Shown: positions 29,083 through 38,420, numbered from the stretch's first letter. The stretch is 64,000 bases of DNA from CAYZQH01 sp050300015 (GCA_050300015.1 JBNKWZ010000012.1:7729-71728), one strand, 5' to 3'. Numbers and translations: made by a program. The notes: generated from the letters alone by a model not told the origin.

Positions 29083-29529
29083 TTAGTTACGACAGCTAGA
29101 GGGCAAGTACTTGGCATCAATAGCAGTTCCTGTGCCGCCACCTGGAGCACAAGTCCACTCTACTCGACCACCTGTGGCTGTGCCGGTCATAGAAAACTCG
29201 GTTCCTGCAGCTCCGTCCAAACCAGCTGTTGTAGAAGATTGAAGCAATACAGTAATCACTTCATCTGCTACGGTTACGGTACTCACCACTGGTGAATCGA
29301 CGGTCAAAGACACACCAGCAGCGTCGTTATCAGCAGGCCAAGTGCCTCTCGACAAACGATGTTCAGATACGGCTGTTTTAGCAGCGGCAGCCATACCGAT
29401 GGCTTCTGTCACTTTAGCGCGAACGGTGTAGTCTTGGTAAGCTGGCAAGGCAACTGCCGCCAAAATACCGATAATGGCTACCACGATCATTAATTCGATT
29501 AATGTAAAACCTTGTTGATTGCTTTTCAT
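29083..29529 (-). CDS. pilA: Type IV major pilin
   Basis: Main structural subunit of type IV pili. The 148-residue precursor has a 7-residue leader ending in Gly7 before the methylated Phe (GFTLIELMIVVAIIGILAA), the conserved Glu5 of the mature chain, and a C-terminal disulfide-loop pair (TCAPGGG ... SSC). The variable middle is rich in Thr, Ser and Ala, offering possible O-glycosylation sites. Processing should be done by PilD encoded 4 kb away. A sigma-54-type promoter lies upstream. Confidence 0.95.
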   Translation of the reverse strand: MKSNQQGFTLIELMIVVAIIGILAAVALPAYQDYTVRAKVTEAIGMAAAAKTAVSEHRLSRGTWPADNDAAGVSLTVDSPVVSTVTVADEVITVLLQSSTTAGLDGAAGTEFSMTGTATGGRVEWTCAPGGGTGTAIDAKYLPSSCRN

Positions 29530-29968
29530 ATGAGTAGTCCTCTTGTGTTACAACTCAAGTTGTTCAATGTTCAGTCACACCATCAAGTAGCATGCCAAAG
29601 TCGACATTTTATTTTCAATCCGTCTGTAAGCCTCGGCAAATGCCATTTCATCACTGGTTTTTGGGGGTATTAATCGGCCCTATGATGTCAGATTAGCCTA
29701 GCCCACCAACAAATCACGGTATAAACTGACAATATTTGTCAGCACCGCCTATTTCGCCACCTAATTTCTCCTGCATAACCGCACGTCTTGGCCGTAACCA
29801 ACAAAAGAGGCCACCAGAATAAATCAAAGCAATACGGCTTAACCTTATACACTGGACGAATTGACTTAAACCTGTTGAAATGCCACCCATATAACTCCCT
29901 GGGCATAAGCTAAAATAAACAAATAACCCGGGTACTTGCCGCCCCTGATTTTTGGGATAGAACACCGT
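29530..29968. other. Divergent pilA-pilB intergenic region
   Basis: Besides the pilA sigma-54 promoter the region shows no gene; short minus-strand frames of 60-83 codons lack any family feature. It must also hold the pilB promoter, which I could not place with confidence. Confidence 0.5.
29582..29597 (-). promoter_or_regulatory. Sigma-54 (-24/-12) promoter of pilA
   Basis: On the minus strand the sequence TGGCATGCTACTTGAT matches the consensus TGGCAYR-N4-TTGCW with one deviation in the -12 element (TTGAT). It lies 53-68 bp upstream of the pilA start. pilA is commonly RpoN- and PilR-dependent; no pilSR genes occur in this window. Confidence 0.75.
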
Positions 29969-31699
29969 ATGAATACACCAGCCCCACCACTGAGTGGCCT
30001 CGCCAGGCGCTTGGTTAGAGATGGCCTAATAGAAGAAGGTGCCGCCAAACAGGCTGTGGCCGAGGCGCTTAAAACCTCTAAGTCGCTGCCGTTTCAATTG
30101 ATTGAATCCACCGAGATTACCGCCACGCAAATTTGCCAAGTGGCCTCTGATGAGTTTGGCACCCCTATATTTGATTTAACCGCGATTTTGCCCACCAGTA
30201 TCCCTGAAAAGCTAGTGGACTCGAAGCTGGTGGCTAAGCATCAATCATTGCCTTTGTTTAAGCGGGGTAACCGCTTATTTGTGGCAGTAGCCGACCCCAC
30301 CAACCTGCACGCGCTGGACGAGATTAAGTTTAATACCGGTTTAAACACCGAAGCGGTGGTGGTGGAAGCCGACAAGCTGCAAAAGGCCGTAGATGCCTAC
30401 TTAAATGCCGCCGAGGAAAGTATTGGCGACGCCTTAGGTGGCCTAGATGAAGAAGCTTTAGATGACCTTGACATTCAATCCGTCGATGCCGACGGTGGTA
30501 AAGAAGGTGAGGATACCTCTGAGGTGGACGAAGCGCCTATTGTGCGCTTTGTAAATAAGGTGCTATTGGATGCCATTAAAATGGGGGCCTCGGACATCCA
30601 CTTTGAGCCCTACGAAAAGACCTACCGTGTGCGTTTTCGTATTGATGGCATATTGCAAGAGATGGCCAAACCCCCTTCTAATCTGGCCATCCGCTTAGCA
30701 GCGCGGCTTAAAGTGATGTCGCAGATGGACATCTCCGAACGTCGCGTGCCGCAAGATGGCCGGATTAAGATGAAGCTATCCAAAACCCGCGCCATTGACT
30801 TCCGGGTCAATACGCTGCCAACGCTGTTTGGCGAGAAGATTGTACTGCGGATTTTGGACCCCTCCAGCGCCAAGCTGGGCATTGACGCGCTAGGTTATGA
30901 GGAATTCCAGAAAAAGATGTACCTGGACGCCCTGGCCCAACCCCAGGGCATGATACTGGTTACTGGCCCCACCGGGTCTGGTAAAACGGTCTCTCTTTAT
31001 ACGGGCTTGAACATACTGAATACTGTTGAGCGGAACATCTCCACGGCGGAAGACCCGGTGGAGATTAATATGGAGGGTATTAACCAGGTTAATATGAACA
31101 ATAAGGTGGGGTTGACCTTTGCCGAGGCGCTGAGATCCTTCCTACGGCAAGACCCGGACATTGTGATGGTGGGTGAGATTCGTGACCTGGAGACCGCCGA
31201 AATTGCCATTAAAGCCGCACAAACCGGTCACTTGGTGCTTTCTACCCTGCATACCAACAGCGCACCGGAGACCTTAACGCGCTTAATGAATATGGGCGTA
31301 CCCACTTTTAACGTGGCCACCACCGTAAGCCTGATTATTGCCCAGCGTTTGGCGCGGCGTTTATGCTCTGCCTGTAAAAAACCTGCAAATGACATCCCAG
31401 AGGATATACTTAAGGAAGAAGGTTTTGACGACATTAATATACCGCGCGAAGAACTCACCTTGTTTCACCCCGTGGGGTGTGACAAGTGCGTGCACGGTTA
31501 TAAGGGCCGCTTAGGGGTATATGAGGTGGTTCGCATCACACCAGAGATATCCAAGATTATAATGGAGGGTGGCAACTCTATTCAGATTGCCGAAACCGCT
31601 AAACGCGAAGGGTTCTTTGATTTAAGAACTGCCGCCTTGCGCAAAGCCGCCATGGGCTTAACCAGCCTTGAAGAAGCCAACCGAGTAACGAAGGATTAA
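29969..31699 (+). CDS. pilB: Type IV pilus assembly ATPase PilB
   Basis: Cytoplasmic hexameric ATPase that powers pilus extension. The 576-residue product has an N-terminal MshEN/T2SSE_N domain (~1-150), Walker A GPTGSGKT (about residue 333), Asp/His boxes and the zinc-binding cysteines CSAC...CDKC at ~469-515. I chose the ATG at 29969, giving the family-typical start (LSGLARRLV within the first residues), over a TTG 33 bp upstream. The pilB-pilC-pilD-coaE genes are packed without gaps. Confidence 0.95.
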   Translation: MNTPAPPLSGLARRLVRDGLIEEGAAKQAVAEALKTSKSLPFQLIESTEITATQICQVASDEFGTPIFDLTAILPTSIPEKLVDSKLVAKHQSLPLFKRGNRLFVAVADPTNLHALDEIKFNTGLNTEAVVVEADKLQKAVDAYLNAAEESIGDALGGLDEEALDDLDIQSVDADGGKEGEDTSEVDEAPIVRFVNKVLLDAIKMGASDIHFEPYEKTYRVRFRIDGILQEMAKPPSNLAIRLAARLKVMSQMDISERRVPQDGRIKMKLSKTRAIDFRVNTLPTLFGEKIVLRILDPSSAKLGIDALGYEEFQKKMYLDALAQPQGMILVTGPTGSGKTVSLYTGLNILNTVERNISTAEDPVEINMEGINQVNMNNKVGLTFAEALRSFLRQDPDIVMVGEIRDLETAEIAIKAAQTGHLVLSTLHTNSAPETLTRLMNMGVPTFNVATTVSLIIAQRLARRLCSACKKPANDIPEDILKEEGFDDINIPREELTLFHPVGCDKCVHGYKGRLGVYEVVRITPEISKIIMEGGNSIQIAETAKREGFFDLRTAALRKAAMGLTSLEEANRVTKD

Positions 31700-31701
31700 T
31701 A

Positions 31702-32913
31702 ATGGCCGCAAAAGTCGAACAATTTGTATACAAGGGCGTTGACCGTAAGGGTAAAAAAGTTGAGGGGGAGGTATCTGGCACCAGCTCTGCGGTCATTAAA
31801 GCGCAACTGCTAAAACAAGGTATACGCGCGCAGAACGTGCGCAAAAAGCCTAAACCCCTGCTTGGAGGGGGCAAGAAGAAAATCAAGCCCATGGATATTG
31901 CCATTTTTACTCGGCAAATGGCCACCATGATGAAGGCGGGTGTACCATTGGTACAAAGTTTTGATATTGTGGCCGATGGCGTGGAAAACCCAGCCCTTGC
32001 CGATTTAATTCGCGCCATACGTGAAGATGTGGCCGCGGGTGGCGGCTTTGCCCCAAGCCTAAAAAAACACCCCAAATATTTTGACGATTTATTTTGCAAC
32101 TTGGTGGAGTCTGGCGAGCAATCTGGTGCACTGGAGACCATGCTGGACCGCATTGCGACCTACAAAGAGAAAACCGAACAATTAAAAGCAAAAATTAAAA
32201 AGGCCATGACCTACCCCATTGCCGTTGTGGTGGTGGCCATTGTGGTAACCGGCATTTTGCTCGTAAAAGTGGTGCCACAGTTTGCGGAAACCTTTAGCAG
32301 CTTTGGTGCAGATTTACCCGCCTTTACATTGTTTGTGCTGGGGTTATCGGAGATTGCGCAGGCCTATTGGCTGCAAGCCATCGTGATTGCCATTGCTAGT
32401 ATTTTCGTTTTCAAAAAACTCAAAGAGAAAAACAAAAAGTTTGCCGTTGCACTGGATAGGCTTGCACTCAAAATGCCCGTGACTGGGCAAATTGTATACA
32501 ATTCGATTGTCGCGCGGTTTGCACGCACGCTCTCCACCACTTTTGCTGCGGGCGTGCCGTTAATTGATGCGCTGGATTCTGTCGCGGGAGCTACGGGCAA
32601 CGCCATTTATGAGCAAGCGGTGTACAGAGTGCGAGATGAGGTGGCAACCGGTACGCAGCTCAATATTTCGTTGCGTACTGCAAAAATATTCCCCTCCATG
32701 TTGGTACAAATGACCACCATCGGTGAAGAATCCGGTGCTTTGGACGAAATGTTAGATAAAGTTGCCCAGTACTACGAAGAAGCGGTAGATAACCTGGTAG
32801 ACAGCCTAACCTCACTGTTAGAGCCTATGATTATGTCGGTTTTGGGTATATTAGTGGGCGGCTTAATGATTGCCATGTACCTGCCCATCTTCCAACTGGG
32901 CCAAGTGGTGTAA
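31702..32913 (+). CDS. pilC: Type IV pilus inner-membrane platform protein PilC
   Basis: Platform protein that couples PilB to the growing pilus. The 403-residue product has two T2SSF domains, each with the FTRQMATMMKAGVPLVQ / FARTLSTTFAAGVPLIDA type motif, and three membrane segments. It starts 2 bp after the pilB stop and abuts pilD. Confidence 0.96.
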   Translation: MAAKVEQFVYKGVDRKGKKVEGEVSGTSSAVIKAQLLKQGIRAQNVRKKPKPLLGGGKKKIKPMDIAIFTRQMATMMKAGVPLVQSFDIVADGVENPALADLIRAIREDVAAGGGFAPSLKKHPKYFDDLFCNLVESGEQSGALETMLDRIATYKEKTEQLKAKIKKAMTYPIAVVVVAIVVTGILLVKVVPQFAETFSSFGADLPAFTLFVLGLSEIAQAYWLQAIVIAIASIFVFKKLKEKNKKFAVALDRLALKMPVTGQIVYNSIVARFARTLSTTFAAGVPLIDALDSVAGATGNAIYEQAVYRVRDEVATGTQLNISLRTAKIFPSMLVQMTTIGEESGALDEMLDKVAQYYEEAVDNLVDSLTSLLEPMIMSVLGILVGGLMIAMYLPIFQLGQVV

Positions 32914-33804
32914 ATGCAAGAACTTCAAGCCCTCTACCACCAGGCGCCAGCGTTGCTTTACGCTGGCGTTTTTATATTGGGCGCATTGGTGGGCAGTTTT
33001 TTGAATGTGGTGATTTTTCGGTTACCGAAAATGATGCACAACCAGTGGGATAAAGACTGCTACGACTACATTAGCACCCATCAACCGGATGCCAAACTCA
33101 ACAAGCCCACTGAGCAAACCTTTAACTTAGCCAAACCCAATTCCACTTGCCCCAAGTGCCACTCCCCTATAAAGCCCTGGCACAATATTCCCGTGATCAG
33201 TTACTTGGCACTACAAGGCAAGTGTGCCAACTGCAAAAACCCCATATCCATTCGCTACCCCATTATTGAATTTGTCACTGCCGCACTCTCTATTTTGCCC
33301 TTGATGATTTTTGGCCCCAGCGTGGCGGCCATTGCGGCATTGGGGCTGGTTTGGTGTTTGGTGGCACTTACCATGATCGACATCGACCATCAATTACTGC
33401 CGGATGCCATTACGCTGCCATTGCTTTGGGCGGGGCTTTTGGTAAATTTATGGGGGGTGTATACCCCTATTGAATCTGCTGTAATCGGTGCCATTGCAGG
33501 GTATTTGTCCCTGTGGAGCGTGTACTGGCTATTTAAATTGGCCACCGGCAAAGAAGGCATGGGCTATGGCGACTTTAAGTTGCTGGCGGCATTGGGTGCC
33601 TGGATGGGGTGGACTTTTTTGCCGATGATTATATTGTTGTCGTCACTCGTCGGCGCCGTGCTGGGCATAGCAATAATAGTGGCCTCTGGCCGCGACAAAG
33701 CCAAACCGCTACCCTTTGGACCCTATTTGGCCATCGCAGGGCTAATCGCCTTTTTTTGGGGGGATGCCATTTTAAGCAACTACTTACAAATGTTTCAGTT
33801 TTAA
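32914..33804 (+). CDS. pilD: Prepilin peptidase / N-methyltransferase PilD
   Basis: Inner-membrane aspartic protease that cleaves prepilin leaders and methylates the new N-terminus. The 296-residue product carries the two CxxC pairs (CPKC, CANC) of the cytoplasmic methyltransferase loop and the catalytic aspartates in MIDIDHQLLPD and GYGDFKLLAALG. It immediately follows pilC. Confidence 0.96.
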   Translation: MQELQALYHQAPALLYAGVFILGALVGSFLNVVIFRLPKMMHNQWDKDCYDYISTHQPDAKLNKPTEQTFNLAKPNSTCPKCHSPIKPWHNIPVISYLALQGKCANCKNPISIRYPIIEFVTAALSILPLMIFGPSVAAIAALGLVWCLVALTMIDIDHQLLPDAITLPLLWAGLLVNLWGVYTPIESAVIGAIAGYLSLWSVYWLFKLATGKEGMGYGDFKLLAALGAWMGWTFLPMIILLSSLVGAVLGIAIIVASGRDKAKPLPFGPYLAIAGLIAFFWGDAILSNYLQMFQF

Positions 33805-33809
33805 GCCCC

Positions 33810-34442
33810 ATGCTATTGAAAATAGGGCTAACAGGTGGCATTGGCAGTGGTAAAAGCTTAGTGGCAGAGACCTTAATTGGCCTGAACATACCGGTTATCA
33901 ACGCCGATACCCTTGCCAAAAGCTTAACCGAACCGGGTAGCCCACATTTAACCGCCATAGCCGATCACTTTGGCGCACACATCATCAAGCCCGACGGCAC
34001 GCTGGACCGCAAAGCGTTGCGCGGCATTGTGTTTAACTCCAGTACTGAGCGCACATGGCTGGAAGCCGAACTGCACCCAGCCATACGGCGTAAAATCGTC
34101 CAAGCGCTGGACAATGCCGCTAAGCCCGAGACAAATACCCCATGCCCCCCCTATGTTGTGTTGGAATCCCCTCTGTTATTCGAAACCGAGCAAGATAAAC
34201 TGCTGGATAACGTGATTGTGGTGGATGTGCCTGAAGCCATACAACGCCAACGCGCGGCCGCGCGAGATGGCTTTGACGAGGCTGCCATTCAAGCCATCAT
34301 CAACACCCAAATGCCGCGAACCCAGCGCCGCCAGCAAGCTGACTTTGTGATTGATAACAGCGGGCCGCGCGAGCAAACCTTGCGGCAAGTAGAAGCCCTC
34401 CACCAAACACTTCTTGCGCGATCCCTACAAACCGAACGTTGA
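33810..34442 (+). CDS. coaE: Dephospho-CoA kinase
   Basis: Last step of coenzyme A synthesis. With the ATG at 33810, 5 bp after pilD, the product is 210 residues and begins with the P-loop region GLTGGIGSGKS, the family-typical start; the longer in-frame extension into pilD is not credible. The usual pilD-coaE order is preserved. Confidence 0.95.
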   Translation: MLLKIGLTGGIGSGKSLVAETLIGLNIPVINADTLAKSLTEPGSPHLTAIADHFGAHIIKPDGTLDRKALRGIVFNSSTERTWLEAELHPAIRRKIVQALDNAAKPETNTPCPPYVVLESPLLFETEQDKLLDNVIVVDVPEAIQRQRAAARDGFDEAAIQAIINTQMPRTQRRQQADFVIDNSGPREQTLRQVEALHQTLLARSLQTER

Positions 34443-34497
34443 GTTGAGCGCTGACTATCTAAAAACGACCCACCATTGAACGCAGTGCCAGCAACCT

Positions 34498-35331
34498 ATG
34501 AGCCACAGCCCTACACAATTGAACCACCCGATAGCAGTGCACTGCCACGCGGAAAGCTTAATACCGCACGCTGAGCGCTTAGCTAAGGTATTAAACACGA
34601 ACATTAATAGCACCGCAGGTGATGCAAACTATGCTGTGGTTTTTACAGAAAACGGTGTTGCGCTTCAGTCATTAGCCAACCCTAAGGTGGGGGCAGTACA
34701 AGTGGATTTTGCGGGCGGAAAAAACGACCACCGCAGAAAATTTGGCGGTGGTAAAAGCCAGATGATTGCCAAAGCCTGCGGCGTAAAAGGCACATTCAAG
34801 CCGAGCATATTGGATGCCACTGCCGGGCTTGCGCAAGATGGGTTTGCCTTGGCTTGCCTCGGTTGTACGGTGACTTTGGTGGAGCGCTCACCCATTGCTC
34901 ACACACTGGTGCAAGATGGGTTAACCCGCGCACATACCACCGCAGAAGCGAATGATGATGAAGACTTAAGGGCCATTTTATCGCGCATCACGCTGCACTT
35001 GAGCGACAGCATCACTTACCTAAAAAGCGCAAGTTTAATGGCAACCGATACGCCAATGGCCGATGTGATTTACCTGGACCCTATGTTCCCCGCCAAGCAA
35101 AAATCTGCCGCGGTGAATAAAAATATGCAAGCTTTTCACACTATTATTGGGTTTGATTTGGATGACGCAGAACTGCTTGCTGCTGCGCGCCCGGTAGCCC
35201 GTTACCGCGTTGTGGTCAAAAGGCCTAGACGCGCGCCTGCCATTGAAGGCCCTCCACCGACCTATAAACTGGAGGGCAAATCCTCGCGTTACGACATTTA
35301 TGTAAACAAGGGCTTACCCGAAAAAGGTTAA
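34498..35331 (+). CDS. rsmJ: 16S rRNA (guanine1516-N2)-methyltransferase
   Basis: SAM-dependent enzyme methylating G1516 of 16S rRNA. The 277-residue product shows the RsmJ motifs LDATAGLAQDGF (SAM binding), GCTVTLVERSP, and the catalytic-type DPMFPAKQKSA. It is convergent with the persulfide dioxygenase gene and overlaps it by 4 bp. Confidence 0.93.
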   Translation: MSHSPTQLNHPIAVHCHAESLIPHAERLAKVLNTNINSTAGDANYAVVFTENGVALQSLANPKVGAVQVDFAGGKNDHRRKFGGGKSQMIAKACGVKGTFKPSILDATAGLAQDGFALACLGCTVTLVERSPIAHTLVQDGLTRAHTTAEANDDEDLRAILSRITLHLSDSITYLKSASLMATDTPMADVIYLDPMFPAKQKSAAVNKNMQAFHTIIGFDLDDAELLAAARPVARYRVVVKRPRRAPAIEGPPPTYKLEGKSSRYDIYVNKGLPEKG

Positions 35332-36044
35332 ACGTTGCCACAGGCCCTGTTGGCGGGCACGGCCACATCCATCATTTTAGGGTTGGGTAAATTGAGCGAC
35401 CCCATCAAGGCGATATACTCCTCCACTGTTTTAATTTGCAGACGTGGATTAAATTGCCTTTCTTCATCCACGGTTGAAACCGTCCAGCCTTTGTAATCAT
35501 GCCCTGGGTAAACCAAGGTATCCCCAGGGTATTGCAGCAAACCATTAAACAAACTGTTGTATTGCGCGCGAGCATCACCATTTTGAAAATCGGTGCGACC
35601 GGTGCCGCGAATCAGTAAGGTATCGCCAGTAAACAGCGCGGCAGAATTTTGGCTGCCTCCTGACAGGTAAAAACTGTAAGAGTCATCTGTATGCCCCGGC
35701 GTGTGAAGCGCTTTAAGGGAGATTGCGCCTACCGTAAAAACGTCACCATCTTGCATAAACCGGTTGGCGCAAGCCGCGGCGGACTCTTGCCCCATCACAG
35801 TTACGCACCCCGTCCTCTCGCGTAAATCGCCGAGCGCTGTTATGTGGTCTGCATGGGTATGAGTATCCAATGCGTAGGTTAGGGTTAAACCCAACTGGCC
35901 TATCAGTGTTAAATACATTTCGGCATGCGGCTTTACCGGATCAATCAAAGCCGCTTGACCGGTTTGCTTGCACCCCAAAAGATAGGTATAGGTGGAAGAC
36001 TCGCTATCGAATAATTGCCTAAAAATCACATTTTTACTGTTCAT
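35328..36044 (-). CDS. Persulfide dioxygenase (ETHE1-like MBL fold)
   Basis: Iron-dependent enzyme that oxidises glutathione persulfide to sulfite. The 238-residue product has the metal ligands of the family: HTHADH, HTPGHTDDS and the late YPGHDY, plus GRTDFQNGD typical of ETHE1/SdoA. I use the ATG at 36044, overlapping the TauE/SafE stop (ATGA); a longer frame to 36401 lies inside that gene. Its product sulfite could be removed by the exporter encoded upstream. Confidence 0.9.
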   Translation of the reverse strand: MNSKNVIFRQLFDSESSTYTYLLGCKQTGQAALIDPVKPHAEMYLTLIGQLGLTLTYALDTHTHADHITALGDLRERTGCVTVMGQESAAACANRFMQDGDVFTVGAISLKALHTPGHTDDSYSFYLSGGSQNSAALFTGDTLLIRGTGRTDFQNGDARAQYNSLFNGLLQYPGDTLVYPGHDYKGWTVSTVDEERQFNPRLQIKTVEEYIALMGSLNLPNPKMMDVAVPANRACGNV

Positions 36045-36841
36045 AACCCTCTCACGCCCAGCACCAAGACACACATAATACACAGAGCCACCGCAAAGGC
36101 CTTTTGAAGGTGCTCTGAAGCCACACGCCTCGCCACTCGGTGGCTTAGCAGCATCCCAGTTACGGCGCCCACAACCAGCTGCAACGCCTGTGCAATGGGT
36201 GCGGTGTGTAACAACCAATAACTGATAAAGCCCGATGTACTCACGATGGCGATAATAACCAGCGAGGAGCCCACTGCATAGATCATGGGCAAGCGTGTGA
36301 GCCAGAGCAATACGGGCACAATAATAAACCCGCCCCCTACGCCCATAAAACCAGATAAAAACCCCACTATGACTCCGGCAATGAGTAGATAGGCGTAACA
36401 ACCCAACCCCAGAGCCTCCCCATGACCAAAGCGGCAGGCCGCATTTGCGGAATCCTCCGCCCCTTCCACTCTGCCACGCACCACGCGCTTGGAGTCTTCA
36501 GAGGTTACCCACATCCAAGCTGCGATGCCTAAACTTGTAATCGCGAACACGAATAAAACCACAATATCGGGTGCCATTGTGGCAACGTAACGGCCGAAGG
36601 GTGCCAACATTGCCCCAGTAACCGCCATTAATAACGCCGGCCGCCACAGTACTTGCGCCTTAGAGAATTGAATCACCACGCCCACAATCGCTGCAAGGGC
36701 GACAGCCGCCAGCGCAATACCACTGGCGTCAGCAATGGGCATGTGGGTCAGCAACAGCAGTAAAGGCACCGCAAAAACCGACCCTCCAGCCCCAGTCAGC
36801 CCCAGCAACACGCCCACAAGCACACCTATAACAATCAGCAT
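36041..36841 (-). CDS. Sulfite exporter TauE/SafE family permease
   Basis: Membrane permease of 266 residues with seven to eight hydrophobic segments and two repeated family motifs (GLTGAGGSVFAVPLLL at the N-terminus; GFMGVGGGFIIVPVLL in the middle). Translationally coupled to the persulfide dioxygenase, which suggests export of the sulfite or organosulfonate formed during sulfide detoxification. Confidence 0.9.
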   Translation of the reverse strand: MLIVIGVLVGVLLGLTGAGGSVFAVPLLLLLTHMPIADASGIALAAVALAAIVGVVIQFSKAQVLWRPALLMAVTGAMLAPFGRYVATMAPDIVVLFVFAITSLGIAAWMWVTSEDSKRVVRGRVEGAEDSANAACRFGHGEALGLGCYAYLLIAGVIVGFLSGFMGVGGGFIIVPVLLWLTRLPMIYAVGSSLVIIAIVSTSGFISYWLLHTAPIAQALQLVVGAVTGMLLSHRVARRVASEHLQKAFAVALCIMCVLVLGVRGL

Positions 36842-36956
36842 ATTCGACTCATCATGTTTTTTTAAGACGTGGGTTATATGTCATTAAAACACTGTTATTC
36901 ATTCACAATCACCTTTTTAAAAGGACCAAGCAAGTTAGCGATCACTTTGCTACAGT

Positions 36957-37007
36957 TTACATTAACCCGGCCGTCTTTTATGTCGGGTTAATGCGGCTAA
37001 TCGTACA
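36957..37007. repeat. Single hairpin copy of the dispersed repeat
   Basis: The segment around 36962-36991 (TTAACCCGGCC, loop, TGTCGGGTTAA) followed by ATGCGG..TAA.CGTAC closely matches the first hairpin of the elements at 61031 and 61613. Only this first module is present. It lies ~78 bp upstream of the response regulator start, so it may be in its leader. Confidence 0.7.
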
Positions 37008-37068
37008 ACTGTATTCCAAAGCGGCCTTTGCCGGTACTAAAAACTCACAATAAGGTACACGCCTGACC

Positions 37069-38268
37069 ATGGATAAAGTCCTAATCATTGATGATGACCG
37101 GTTTACGCAAAACCTTCTGCAAAAATCGCTGTTTCAACACTATGAGGTCAGAACCGCCGACGATGGCACCACTGGGTTGTATGTGGCCAACCAATGGCAG
37201 CCCGACGTGATACTACTGGATGTGGAGATGCCCGGCAAAAACGGCTACGAGGTATGCGACGCACTCAAACAAGCCCCAGAAACACATGACATCCCCGTGG
37301 TGTTTTTATCATCTCACACATCCACACGCGAACATTTACTTGGCTTTGAAGTGGGTGGCGATGATTTTTTAGTCAAGCCCTGCAGTGAAAAAGTTTTGCG
37401 CAAAAAATTGGCTATTTTATCGGATTACTTTAAGCAGAAAAAATCCCTTAAAAACACCATATCCACCGCCGAAAAAACCGCTCACCAAGCACTGACCACC
37501 AGCTTCGAGCTGGGAAAGTCAGTGCGTTTTGTAGAGCGCACCTATAGCACTCCCAACTACGAAGCTCTTGGCAAGGCCATTATGGAGGTCATGTCGGATT
37601 TATCGCTGTCTGCCTGTGTGATGTTTAAAACCGAGGGCGGGCCTAAATATTACTCCACCAGTGGTGCGGTTGCGCCCTTGGAGATGGACATTTTAACCAA
37701 GCTTCACGGTGAAGCCCGTTTTTTGGATTTTGGCTGCAGAACTCAAGTGAACTACCCGCAAGTGGCCCTTTTGGTTAAAAATATGCCACTTCAGGACCGC
37801 GTCCGTTATGGCCGTATCAAAGACACCCTCCCATTTGTATTAGGTGCAACCGACGCCAAAATTCGGGTGTTGGACGCAGAGCAAGCGCTACGCGCGCAAA
37901 ACGAGCAAGTGCTTTATTCGGTAAAGGTACTGGATAAATTACTTAAAAAAGTGCACCAAAAGTTATCTGCAGGGCAAGACCAAATCAAACGCTCCATTAG
38001 CCACTTGAACCAAGAGTTAAGCTTAGAGATTCACAAAATAGGACTTGAAACCGACCAAGAAGAATACATTTTGAACCATGTGGAAGACCTTGCGGAAGCG
38101 TTACACAATAACTTTATAACCTCCCAACCCATCGAAAAAGTCCTGTCGGAAACCATCGTGTTGTTAAATGATTTGGCCCATGCGCAAAATAAAATCATTT
38201 CCCACAACCTTTCCTCCAACACCCAAGAAGACTCCAATACCATCACCGATGATATAGAATTGTTTTAG
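37069..38268 (+). CDS. Response regulator with unrecognised output region
   Basis: Residues 1-125 form a receiver domain with acidic D8-D10, phospho-acceptor D51 (LLDVEMPG) and K103 (FLVKPC). Residues ~150-275 form a folded region I cannot assign, and ~280-380 is strongly helical (coiled-coil-like), including heptad-like ILNHVEDLAEALHNNFI. No DNA-binding, GGDEF, EAL or HD-GYP motif was seen. It may be a protein-interaction regulator. No histidine kinase is adjacent; the closest signalling gene is the PilZ protein 540 bp downstream. A terminator follows. Confidence 0.8.
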   Translation: MDKVLIIDDDRFTQNLLQKSLFQHYEVRTADDGTTGLYVANQWQPDVILLDVEMPGKNGYEVCDALKQAPETHDIPVVFLSSHTSTREHLLGFEVGGDDFLVKPCSEKVLRKKLAILSDYFKQKKSLKNTISTAEKTAHQALTTSFELGKSVRFVERTYSTPNYEALGKAIMEVMSDLSLSACVMFKTEGGPKYYSTSGAVAPLEMDILTKLHGEARFLDFGCRTQVNYPQVALLVKNMPLQDRVRYGRIKDTLPFVLGATDAKIRVLDAEQALRAQNEQVLYSVKVLDKLLKKVHQKLSAGQDQIKRSISHLNQELSLEIHKIGLETDQEEYILNHVEDLAEALHNNFITSQPIEKVLSETIVLLNDLAHAQNKIISHNLSSNTQEDSNTITDDIELF

Positions 38269-38367
38269 GTTTGGGTTTTGGCTTCTCAATACAGGTAAGC
38301 GTCCAAGTTTTTGCACCTCTGGCAAATCAAAATTACCTCCAGAACCAGTAGTTCCCCACTTCTATCT

Positions 38368-38420
38368 TAGGTCAAAGAGTTAATTTCGCCTTTCGGCGAG
38401 TGGCTTTTTTGATTGACCTA
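38368..38420 (+). terminator. Terminator of the response regulator gene
   Basis: A TCGCC-TTTC-GGCGA stem-loop (38386-38399) is followed by TGGC and six T residues, nested inside a perfect outer pair TAGGTCAA (38368-38375) / TTGACCTA (38413-38420). The outer pairing could make a larger cruciform-like structure. Confidence 0.75.

Noticed and set aside
33609..33809. N-terminal extension of coaE into pilD
   Set aside because: The family-typical start with the P-loop follows the ATG at 33810, and the extension is antisense-like sequence inside pilD in another frame.
36045..36401. Long N-terminal extension of the persulfide dioxygenase
   Set aside because: It lies in another frame of the TauE/SafE gene; the family start is at 36044 with an ATGA overlap.
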